Assembly (NCBI GenBank): GCA_900754615.1
Contig: CAAEDN010000063.1
Span: 1 to 30,114, forward strand
Source: an uncultured Holdemanella sp.
Lineage (GTDB): Bacteria; Bacillota_I; Bacilli_A; Erysipelotrichales; Erysipelotrichaceae
Direction: 5' to 3'
Length of the DNA: 30,114 nt
Shown: in pieces, positions 24,705 through 30,114 of the stretch
Layout: each line of letters starts with the position of its first letter
Numbering within the stretch: position 1 is the first letter of the stretch
The notes under the pieces: model-generated
Told to the model about the DNA's origin: nothing
What the model saw: the letters and a program-made list of their open reading frames with translations, nothing else
The model's database searches: none
Position numbers and translations under genes: made by a program

Positions 24705-24732
24705 TTGTACTTTATATAAAGTAAATTATACT
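24705..24732 (+). promoter_or_regulatory. Promoter with an internal perfect palindrome
   Basis: TTGTAC (24705-24710) and TATACT (24727-24732) with a 16-base spacer. The 16-base perfect palindrome TACTTTATATAAAGTA (24708-24723) covers the end of the -35 and most of the spacer, the usual place for a repressor operator. The ATG follows at 24757. Confidence 0.6.
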
Positions 24733-24756
24733 GAAAGTGAAAAGAGAGGTACGCAT

Positions 24757-24930
24757 ATGGAAACAATTAAAAATTCATTGATGGAAATCATTCTCATTCT
24801 ACTTTGTGCATGTACCGTTTTCATTTATAAAGTGCCAGATACTTTCGGCAATTGGTTATTAAATACAGTGGTGCTGGTTGTGATGGGTATATGTCTAATA
24901 AGAATAGCACTGCATATGCTAAATAAATAA
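24757..24930 (+). CDS. Small two-helix membrane protein, 57 aa
   Basis: The start is the ATG at 24757 after GAGAGG; the longer frame from 24694 begins upstream of the promoter and is rejected. Two hydrophobic helices (about 9-26 and 33-53) are joined by a short polar turn (KVPDTFGNW), and the tail ends in HMLNK. No family recognised. It has its own promoter with a palindrome and its own terminator, so it is an independent unit between a diguanylate cyclase and PTS genes. Confidence 0.7.
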   Translation: METIKNSLMEIILILLCACTVFIYKVPDTFGNWLLNTVVLVVMGICLIRIALHMLNK

Positions 24931-24944
24931 TTTCATTAAAAATG

Positions 24945-24975
24945 AAAGGGCTTTTTCTAGGGAAAAGCCCTTTTC
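24945..24975 (+). terminator. Rho-independent terminator
   Basis: AAAGGGCTTTT (24945-24955) pairs perfectly with AAAAGCCCTTT (24963-24973) around a 7-base loop. The T tract after it is short (TTTTC) but the stem is strong. Confidence 0.8.
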
Positions 24976-24992
24976 TGGTGTATAGTATACAT

Positions 24993-25271
24993 ATGAAAAG
25001 GTTTTTAAAAAATATTGCACAAGGTATGTATGATGGGCTACAGGAAAATGAAGCGACACATAATCAATATAGTTTTCAAGAAATCTATGATGTAATCCAG
25101 GAATTTGTATCCTATGTTTTTGTTGGCTTGATATTAAGTGTAGGAGCTGTTTTTGGATATCCTTATTATAAGACATTTATATCATTAGGTGCGGTACTCC
25201 TTCTTGTATGGGCTTTTATCTTGTATTATTTTTTTAATTCTAAAGACTTCAAAAAAATAAAAAGGAAATGA
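24993..25271 (+). CDS. Membrane protein of unknown function, 92 aa, coupled to PTS EIIC
   Basis: The ATG at 24993 gives an N-terminal basic amphipathic part (MKRFLKNIAQGMYDGLQENE), two hydrophobic helices (about 38-56 and 62-81) and a very basic tail (KDFKKIKRK). No ribosome binding site precedes the ATG, and a TATAGT lies 7 bases upstream, so this start is uncertain. The TGA overlaps the EIIC ATG at 25268 (ATGA), indicating co-expression with the PTS genes. I do not recognise the family; it does not look like the ManO/DUF956 protein that accompanies some mannose PTS operons. Confidence 0.6.
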   Translation: MKRFLKNIAQGMYDGLQENEATHNQYSFQEIYDVIQEFVSYVFVGLILSVGAVFGYPYYKTFISLGAVLLLVWAFILYYFFNSKDFKKIKRK

Positions 25272-26059
25272 GGATGTTTATGCAGTTTATTTTAGTTTTA
25301 CTTGTGGCATTTGTCGCAGGTATTGAAGGCATCTTAGATGAGTTTGAATTTCATCAACCCATTGTTGCCTGCACTTTAATTGGTTTAGTGACAAACCATT
25401 TAGCAGAAGGATTATTATTAGGAGGATCTTTACAATTGATTGCCTTAGGGTGGGCTAATATTGGTGCGGCTGTTGCACCCGATGTATGTTTAGCTAGTGT
25501 GATCTCATCTATATTGATGGTTCATGGACTTGAAAGTGCAATTGAAGCTAGATATGTGATTGCGTTTAGTATTGCACTAGCGATTCCATTATCTTTAGTG
25601 GGGTTATCATTGACAAAGGTATGTCGTAATTTAGCAATCAAACTTGTACACAAAATGGATGAAACAAAAAATGTTTCATATTATCAATGGCTTGGCATTT
25701 GTATGCAAGGAATTCGTGTTTTGATTCCAACGATTGTATTATTGTTGATTCCATCATCTGTGATTTGTTTAATCTTGGAAATGATTCCTGTTTCAATTTA
25801 TAAAGGCTTATTGATTGGTTCTGGTGTCGTTTGTGTGGTTGGCTTTGCGATTGTAGCTAATGTATTAGGATCTAAATTTACATATCCATTCTTTATGATT
25901 GGTTTTGGTCTGGCATGTATGACAAGCTTGTCGTTATTATCCTTATGCTTTATTGGTGGTGGTTTAGTTTGGTTATATATGTTGTTGAATAACAATAAGA
26001 AAAAGGAAGATGCTTCTAGTGATGATCCATTAGGGGATATCTTAAATGATTATGAGTAG
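25268..26059 (+). CDS. PTS mannose/fructose/sorbose-family EIIC
   Basis: A membrane subunit (up to 263 aa) of a mannose-family phosphotransferase transporter. It shows EGILDEFEFHQPIVACTLIG, then GLLLGGSLQLIALGWANIGA and AAVAPDVCLASV, the typical EII-Sor signature, and about seven to eight hydrophobic segments. The C-terminal tail is charged (KKKEDASSDDPLGD). The first ATG at 25268 overlaps the upstream gene; ATGs at 25274 and 25280 are alternatives, and 25280 has a well-spaced GAGG. EIID follows after 9 bases. No EIIA or EIIB gene is present in the window, so phosphoryl transfer would need subunits encoded elsewhere. The sugar specificity cannot be told. Confidence 0.93.
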   Translation: MRMFMQFILVLLVAFVAGIEGILDEFEFHQPIVACTLIGLVTNHLAEGLLLGGSLQLIALGWANIGAAVAPDVCLASVISSILMVHGLESAIEARYVIAFSIALAIPLSLVGLSLTKVCRNLAIKLVHKMDETKNVSYYQWLGICMQGIRVLIPTIVLLLIPSSVICLILEMIPVSIYKGLLIGSGVVCVVGFAIVANVLGSKFTYPFFMIGFGLACMTSLSLLSLCFIGGGLVWLYMLLNNNKKKEDASSDDPLGDILNDYE

Positions 26060-26068
26060 GTGGTTTAT

Positions 26069-26833
26069 ATGAAGAAAAATACAAGATTAAAGGTTTGTTT
26101 AAACCATCAATATTTACAAGGTTCATGGAACTTTGAGCGTATGCAAAATGGAGGCTGGTGCTACGGCTTGCTTCCGGCATTAAAGGAACTCTATCCGAAT
26201 AAAGAAGACTATAGTAAAGCGGTAGATCGGCATTTGAAGTTCTATAATACACATCCATATGTTTCGGCTCCAATTGTTGGTATTGTCTTAGCTATGGAAG
26301 AAGAAAAGGCAAAAGGCGCTGAGATTTCAGACACTTCCATTCAAGATGTAAAGATTGGTTTGATGGGCCCTTTGGCCGGCGTAGGAGATCCGGTATTCTG
26401 GTTTACAATGCGACCAATTCTTGCAGCTGTCGGTGCATCCCTTGCATTATCGCAAAATATATTAGGACCTATTTTCTTCTTTGTGGCATGGAACGTATTA
26501 CGTTTTGGCTTTCTTTGGATCACACAAGAGCTTGGTTATAAGAAAGGTACTAAGTTGATTACGGACTTGTCCGATACATTCTTAAAGAACGTAACATTAG
26601 CTGCAAGTATGCTCGGAATGTTTGTGATTGGTATATTAGTTCAGAGATTTGTCTCAATCAATGTAGTAAACATTCAATCCGATTTAGATATGGTTTTGCC
26701 TGGAGTTCTTTCTTTATGTTTATTTTTTGGTTGTACAAAGATACTAAAAAAAGGTTTTTCACCTGTACTATTAATTGTCATTTTATTTATTCTTTGTATC
26801 ATTTTAGAGATGGCTGGTATATTAGTCATTTAA
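26069..26833 (+). CDS. PTS mannose/fructose/sorbose-family EIID
   Basis: A 254-residue partner of EIIC in the mannose-family PTS channel. It shows WNFERMQNGGWCYGLLPAL, RHLKFYNTHPYVSAPIVGI, AMEEEKA and GLMGPLAGVGDPVFWFTMRP, all EIID family blocks, with C-terminal hydrophobic helices. It is shorter than the common 270-300 residues, mostly at the N-terminus and between blocks. The ATG at 26069 follows AGGTGG; a GTG at 26060 lies within that site and is less likely. EIIC/EIID pairs are known receptors for class IIa bacteriocins in other Firmicutes; there is no evidence for that here. No terminator is clear in the 125 bases after it. Confidence 0.93.
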   Translation: MKKNTRLKVCLNHQYLQGSWNFERMQNGGWCYGLLPALKELYPNKEDYSKAVDRHLKFYNTHPYVSAPIVGIVLAMEEEKAKGAEISDTSIQDVKIGLMGPLAGVGDPVFWFTMRPILAAVGASLALSQNILGPIFFFVAWNVLRFGFLWITQELGYKKGTKLITDLSDTFLKNVTLAASMLGMFVIGILVQRFVSINVVNIQSDLDMVLPGVLSLCLFFGCTKILKKGFSPVLLIVILFILCIILEMAGILVI

Positions 26834-26958
26834 TTCTAAAAATATGATTTATTTATTTCTTACAATAATATTATTTAAGAAGCAAAAGATAAATCAGAAT
26901 TAGTCACAATAAAAAGCGTAATTATCAATATTGTATATCAGCAAGAAGGGGAAACAGA

Positions 26959-27492
26959 GTGGTGAGCAGACAAATATTAAAAAAAGAACATATCATTACA
27001 GATAGATTGACGTTAGGGCCTTATCGTAAAGAAGACAGAGAGCGTCTCAAAGAAATGATGCGAAACCCAAAGATTACGGCAACGTTTATGGTGCCTGATT
27101 ATTGTGAAGAAGTACAGTTTTATGCATTAGCTGACAAATTGATCGAATTCAGTCAGATTAATGATAAAATCCATCTAGAATATGGCATTTATCTGGACGG
27201 TTATATGGTTGGGTTTGTCAATGATTGTGGTTATGATGATGAAGCTATTGAATTGGGATATGTCATTGACCCAGCTTTTCAAGGGCGAGGATTTGCAACG
27301 GAAGCAGTGAATGCAGTAATAAACGAATTACGTGAGATGGGCTTTAAAAAGGTCGTGGCGGATTTTTTTGAAGAAAATATAGGCAGTAGAAAAGTGATGG
27401 AAAAGTGTGGCATGCATCTAAACGGAAACTCAGATTATGAGGAATACCGCGGAAAGAAATTTAAGTGCTATGAATGTGAAATGGAGCTCTAA
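26959..27492 (+). CDS. GNAT-family N-acetyltransferase (RimJ/RimL-like)
   Basis: A 177-residue acetyl-CoA-dependent acyltransferase. The opening ITDRLTLGPYRKEDRERLKEMM is typical of the Acetyltransf_3 (RimJ/RimL) branch. The acetyl-CoA pyrophosphate loop is Q108-GRG-FA (ELGYVIDPAFQGRGFATEA), and ENIGSRKVMEKCGM gives the conserved C-terminal strand and helix. Two adjacent GTG codons (26959 and 26962) follow AGAAGGGGA; either could start translation. The substrate may be a small amine or a protein N-terminus; it cannot be told. It stands alone between the PTS genes and the ribosomal protein operon. Confidence 0.88.
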   Translation: MVSRQILKKEHIITDRLTLGPYRKEDRERLKEMMRNPKITATFMVPDYCEEVQFYALADKLIEFSQINDKIHLEYGIYLDGYMVGFVNDCGYDDEAIELGYVIDPAFQGRGFATEAVNAVINELREMGFKKVVADFFEENIGSRKVMEKCGMHLNGNSDYEEYRGKKFKCYECEMEL

Positions 27493-27603
27493 AGAATTGG
27501 CGAGTTACTAAGTACATTTGATAATATATGTTGGTAAGAAGCAAAGTAAGATAACTTTCAGTTTATCAGTATAATACATAGAGCTAAAAAATAGAATTTT
27601 ATC

Positions 27604-27632
27604 TTGACGTATTGCATTCCATCCTTTAAAAT
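27604..27632 (+). promoter_or_regulatory. rplU: Promoter of the rplU operon (TTGACG, 17 bp, TAAAAT)
   Basis: TTGACG (27604-27609) and TAAAAT (27627-27632) have an ideal 17-base spacer. The transcript would start near 27639, at the first hairpin of the leader. A further TATAAT at 27570-27575 could be a second, weaker promoter. Confidence 0.8.
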
Positions 27633-27638
27633 ATCAAT

Positions 27639-27755
27639 GTTGCAAACTCCGTGTATGGACTTGCAACCGCCCAGAAAAGGTTTTAAGTTGATAATTCACA
27701 CCTTGATGGCGAGTATCAAGCTAAATGTGAAAAAGAATGAATAGGAGGTGCACAC
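27639..27755 (+). ncRNA. L21 leader (ribosomal protein leader before rplU)
   Basis: The leader opens with a hairpin GTTGCAA/TTGCAAC (27639-27645 and 27661-27667) with an inner TCC/GGA. A second, CTTGAT/ATCAAG (27702-27707 and 27715-27720), encloses GGCGAGT. This arrangement directly before rplU matches the known Firmicutes L21 leader class, thought to mediate autogenous control. The class assignment is by position and structure from memory, not by a covariance search. Confidence 0.8.
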
Positions 27756-28058
27756 ATGTACGCAATTATCGAAACTGGTGGAAAACAGATCCGCGTTGAA
27801 AAGGATGCTGTTATCTTCGTTGAAAAATTAGAAGCTAACGAAGGAGACACAGTTACATTTGACAAAGTATTATACGCTGATGGAAAATTTGGTAAACCAT
27901 TCGTAGAAGGTGCAAAGGTAACTGGTGTTGTTGAAAAACAAGGCAAAGGAAAGAAAATCACTATCGTGAAATATAAAGCCAAAAAATCTTCAACACGTCG
28001 TAAACAAGGACACCGTCAACCTTACACTCGTGTAAAAATTGAAGCTATCGAAGCTTAA
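27756..28058 (+). CDS. rplU: Large ribosomal subunit protein bL21
   Basis: A 100-residue 50S protein that binds 23S rRNA. It begins MYAIIETGGKQIRVEKDA, contains FDKVLYADG and ends with the basic KAKKSSTRRKQGHRQPYT, all standard bL21. The start follows AGGAGGTG. It is first in the rplU-prp-rpmA cluster, behind a leader RNA; prp starts 3 bases after its stop. Confidence 0.98.
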   Translation: MYAIIETGGKQIRVEKDAVIFVEKLEANEGDTVTFDKVLYADGKFGKPFVEGAKVTGVVEKQGKGKKITIVKYKAKKSSTRRKQGHRQPYTRVKIEAIEA

Positions 28059-28060
28059 TT

Positions 28061-28375
28061 ATGATTAAAATTAAAATTGCTAGAGATGAAGATGGGATTT
28101 CATTGATCTCTATGCAGGGACATGCTGAATATGATCAGTATGGAAAAGATATCGTCTGTTCTGCAGCCAGTACCATTATTATTGGTGGTATCAACGCAAT
28201 CGCACAGCTTGGCTATTTAAGTTTCATTTCTTATAACGTAGATGCAGGGGATGTTGAATTAAAAATAAACAATACGGAATGTGCTGAACTACAAATCATA
28301 CTGAATACGCTATTGGTTCAGTTTCAAAGTATTGAAGAGAGTTATCCTAAATACATACAAGTACAGGAGGTGTAA
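28061..28375 (+). CDS. prp: Ribosomal-processing cysteine protease Prp
   Basis: A 104-residue cysteine protease that removes the N-terminal extension of L27 in Firmicutes and related bacteria. The catalytic pair is H21 (GHAEYDQYGKDIVCSAAS) and C33, at the spacing known for the family. It lies between rplU and rpmA, as is standard. rpmA downstream does encode the cleavable extension, so protease and substrate are a matched pair. No strong ribosome binding site precedes it; it starts 3 bases after rplU and is likely coupled. Confidence 0.96.
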   Translation: MIKIKIARDEDGISLISMQGHAEYDQYGKDIVCSAASTIIIGGINAIAQLGYLSFISYNVDAGDVELKINNTECAELQIILNTLLVQFQSIEESYPKYIQVQEV

Positions 28376-28378
28376 AAA

Positions 28379-28663
28379 ATGTTATTAAAATTAGACTTAC
28401 AGTTATTCGCTTCTAAAAAGGGAGTTGGTTCTACAAAGAACGGTCGTGATTCTCACTCAAAACGTTTAGGAGCTAAATTAGCTGATGGACAATCTTGTCA
28501 CGCTGGAAGCATTATTTATCGTCAACGTGGAACAAAAATTCATCCAGGAACTAACGTAGGACGTGGTGCTGATGATACATTGTTCGCATTAGTTAACGGT
28601 GTTGTTAAATACGAACGTCTTGGTAAAGATAAAAAGAAAGTTTCTGTTTATCCACAAGCTTAA
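28379..28663 (+). CDS. rpmA: Large ribosomal subunit protein bL27, with Prp-cleaved N-terminal extension
   Basis: A 94-residue precursor. The first 11 residues (MLLKLDLQLFA) precede SKKGVGSTKNGRDSHSKRLG, the normal L27 N-terminus, and the LQLFA/S site resembles the Prp cleavage consensus LQxFA. Mature L27 reaches the peptidyl transferase centre, so removal of the extension is needed for function in species that carry it. The start follows CAGGAGGTG. The gap after prp is 3 bases. A strong terminator follows. Confidence 0.98.
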   Translation: MLLKLDLQLFASKKGVGSTKNGRDSHSKRLGAKLADGQSCHAGSIIYRQRGTKIHPGTNVGRGADDTLFALVNGVVKYERLGKDKKKVSVYPQA

Positions 28664-28677
28664 CAAGTGTGAAATTT

Positions 28678-28703
28678 AAGATCCCGTTGCTGGGATCTTT
28701 TTT
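28678..28703 (+). terminator. Rho-independent terminator after rpmA
   Basis: An 8-bp stem AAGATCCC/GGGATCTT (28678-28685 and 28692-28699), with a 6-base loop and six T. obgE follows 24 bases later, so it may allow partial read-through, as no promoter is obvious between. Confidence 0.9.
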
Positions 28704-28727
28704 AATGAGAAAGAAAGGAGGGTATTT

Positions 28728-30008
28728 ATGTTTGTAGACCAAGTCAAAGTTCATATAAAAGCAGGTAAAGGTGGGGATGGTTTAGTCAGTTTCCGCCACG
28801 AAAAATATGTAGCCTACGGCGGACCTTTTGGAGGAGACGGAGGCAATGGAGGCGATGTCATTTTTGAAGCCGATCCAGGTATGACAACGCTATTAGACTT
28901 ACGTTATCACCGTAAGATCATTGCTACTCCAGGTGAAAAAGGTAAAAATAAAAAAATGCACGGAGCCAATGGAGAACATAAAATTGTAAAGGTTCCATTA
29001 GGAACTATCGTAAAAAGAGTAGATAATAATCAGGTCTTAGCCGATTTGACAAAGCCACACCAGCAGCAAGTTGTAGCTCATGGCGGCCGTGGAGGTCGTG
29101 GAAACTGGCACTTTAGATCAAGTCACAACACAGCCCCAAAATATGCAGAACAAGGTATTTTAGGGGAAGAATTTGACTGCATTGTTGAATTACGTGTTTT
29201 GGCTGATGTTGGATTGGTAGGATTCCCAAGTGTCGGTAAATCTACATTCCTAGATGCCGTAAGTAAGGCAAGACCACAAATTGGAGACTATCCATTTACG
29301 ACAATAACCCCCAATGTTGGTGTTGTACAAACAGGCGATGGAAGAAGCTTTGTATTAGCTGATCTTCCAGGACTTATTGAAGGGGCTAGTGATGGAAAAG
29401 GTTTAGGACATCAGTTCTTACGTCATATCGAAAGATGTCGTGTTATTATTCATGTGATTGATATGGGTGCTGAAGATGGAAGAGATCCATTGCATGATTA
29501 TGAAGTAATCAATAATGAGTTAAAATCATATCAGATTCGTTTATTGGAAAGACCTCAAATCGTTGTCGCAAATAAAATGGATATGGAAAATGCTGAAGAA
29601 AATGTTCGTCGTTTCAAAGAAAAATATCCAGATATTCCAGTTTATGAAACAACCACAATTATTCATGAGGGTCTAGATCCAGTACTAAGAAAAGCAGCTG
29701 ATCTTCTTGCAACAACACCAGTATTCCCAATTACGGAAGATACAGGTGAAACAGGTGTTATGTATACTTTTGAAGAGAAGAAGAAAGACATCATTATTGA
29801 AAAAGAAGATGATGGTGTATGGAATGTTTCAGGTCCTAGACTTGAGCGTGTATTTGACATCAATAAGTTAAATACAGAAGAAGACTTTTATCTATTTGCC
29901 AATAAAATGCGCTATCTTGGAATTGATACAGCTTTAAGAGAAGCTGGATGTCAAGATGGAGATACAGTGCGTTTGTTAGGCTTTGAATTTGAATTTATTG
30001 AAAACTAA
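28728..30008 (+). CDS. obgE: Ribosome-assembly GTPase Obg/CgtA
   Basis: A 426-residue GTPase for late 50S assembly and stress response. The glycine-rich Obg domain (1-158) has GGPFGGDGGNGGDVIFE and GGRGGRGNWHF. The G domain has G1 GFPSVGKST (165-173), G3 DLPGLIEGASDGKG and G4 NKMD. The C-terminal OCT domain found in Firmicutes Obg starts around 345 and ends FEFEF. The start follows AAGGAGGG. It is downstream of rpmA, as in most bacteria, and separated by a terminator. Length is typical for the Firmicutes three-domain form. Confidence 0.98.
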   Translation: MFVDQVKVHIKAGKGGDGLVSFRHEKYVAYGGPFGGDGGNGGDVIFEADPGMTTLLDLRYHRKIIATPGEKGKNKKMHGANGEHKIVKVPLGTIVKRVDNNQVLADLTKPHQQQVVAHGGRGGRGNWHFRSSHNTAPKYAEQGILGEEFDCIVELRVLADVGLVGFPSVGKSTFLDAVSKARPQIGDYPFTTITPNVGVVQTGDGRSFVLADLPGLIEGASDGKGLGHQFLRHIERCRVIIHVIDMGAEDGRDPLHDYEVINNELKSYQIRLLERPQIVVANKMDMENAEENVRRFKEKYPDIPVYETTTIIHEGLDPVLRKAADLLATTPVFPITEDTGETGVMYTFEEKKKDIIIEKEDDGVWNVSGPRLERVFDINKLNTEEDFYLFANKMRYLGIDTALREAGCQDGDTVRLLGFEFEFIEN

Positions 30009-30033
30009 AGGTTACACATTGTGTAGCCTTTTC
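30007..30033 (+). terminator. Rho-independent terminator after obgE
   Basis: AAAGGTTACAC (30007-30017) pairs with GTGTAGCCTTT (30021-30031), with one T-G pair, and T-rich sequence follows. It begins in the stop codon of obgE. Confidence 0.85.
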
Positions 30034-30060
30034 TGTACGACAGGCAGTCGTGCTTATAGC

Positions 30061-30085
30061 TGATAATCTAAATCAATGATTATCA
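30061..30085. repeat. Short inverted repeat at the window end
   Basis: TGATAATC (30061-30068) and GATTATCA (30078-30085) are perfect complements around a 9-base loop, followed by ACTGTTTTATTTT. It could be a second terminator, an operator or chance; the following gene is outside the window. Confidence 0.5.
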
Positions 30086-30114
30086 ACTGTTTTATTTTAG
30101 AGACAATAAAGTAC

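Noticed and set aside
24667..24924. Direct repeat GCATATGCTAAAT at 24667-24679 and 24912-24924
   Set aside because: Thirteen bases flanking a small gene could suggest an element boundary, but there are no inverted ends and no transposase, and one copy is in coding sequence; probably chance.
26834..26958. TGATTTAT/ATAAATCA inverted repeat as a terminator after EIID
   Set aside because: The arms are about 35 bases apart, with no T tract; not convincing.
1..30114. CRISPR arrays, insertion sequences, prophage or tRNA genes
   Set aside because: No regularly spaced repeats, transposase or integrase motifs or cloverleaf-like sequences were noticed by eye; a dedicated search could not be run.

Overview
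The window is a low-GC, mostly plus-strand piece of a Bacillota chromosome. The pcrA-ligA-camS-gatCAB cluster, a Met T-box before metG, an L21 leader before rplU-prp-rpmA, and an L27 with a Prp-cleavable N-terminal extension all point to Firmicutes. The mannose-family PTS, the FIVAR-type surface protein, the AT-rich sequence and the membrane GGDEF proteins suggest Erysipelotrichia or a near relative. That placement is an inference without any database search. No mobile elements, CRISPR arrays, tRNA or rRNA genes were seen.

Layout. Positions 1-247 (minus) hold the N-terminus of a SAM-dependent methyltransferase, divergent from an unrecognised acidic protein (336-1517) and a coupled 52-aa ORF. 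Positions 1751-10092 look like one operon: helicase PcrA, DNA ligase LigA, lipoprotein CamS and the amidotransferase GatCAB, with gaps of 9 nt or less or overlaps, closed by a terminator. Positions 10165-12326 hold a membrane-anchored protein, an S51-type (PepE-like) protein and a winged-helix regulator without a receiver domain. Positions 12388-14802 encode glycogen phosphorylase. Then come a membrane diguanylate cyclase, a decayed minus-strand cyclase-family (PF04199) pseudogene, dxr, a FIVAR surface protein and an unusual RDD-PHP membrane fusion.

Positions 20969-23367 form the metG unit: promoter, Met-specific T-box, MetRS and a coupled 60-aa membrane protein. A minus-strand second diguanylate cyclase follows (23421-24548). 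Next are two small membrane proteins, the second overlapping PTS EIIC and EIID genes that have no IIA/IIB beside them, then a GNAT acetyltransferase. The window ends with the ribosomal L21 leader, rplU-prp-rpmA and obgE.

Most of the content is core metabolism and information processing. The less ordinary parts are the RDD-PHP fusion with changed metal-ligand positions, the surface protein whose FIVAR core is bracketed by two copies of one domain and lacks LPXTG, the orphan EIIC/EIID pair with small membrane proteins, and a perfect palindrome inside a promoter. I saw no convincing new multi-gene defence or mobile system.
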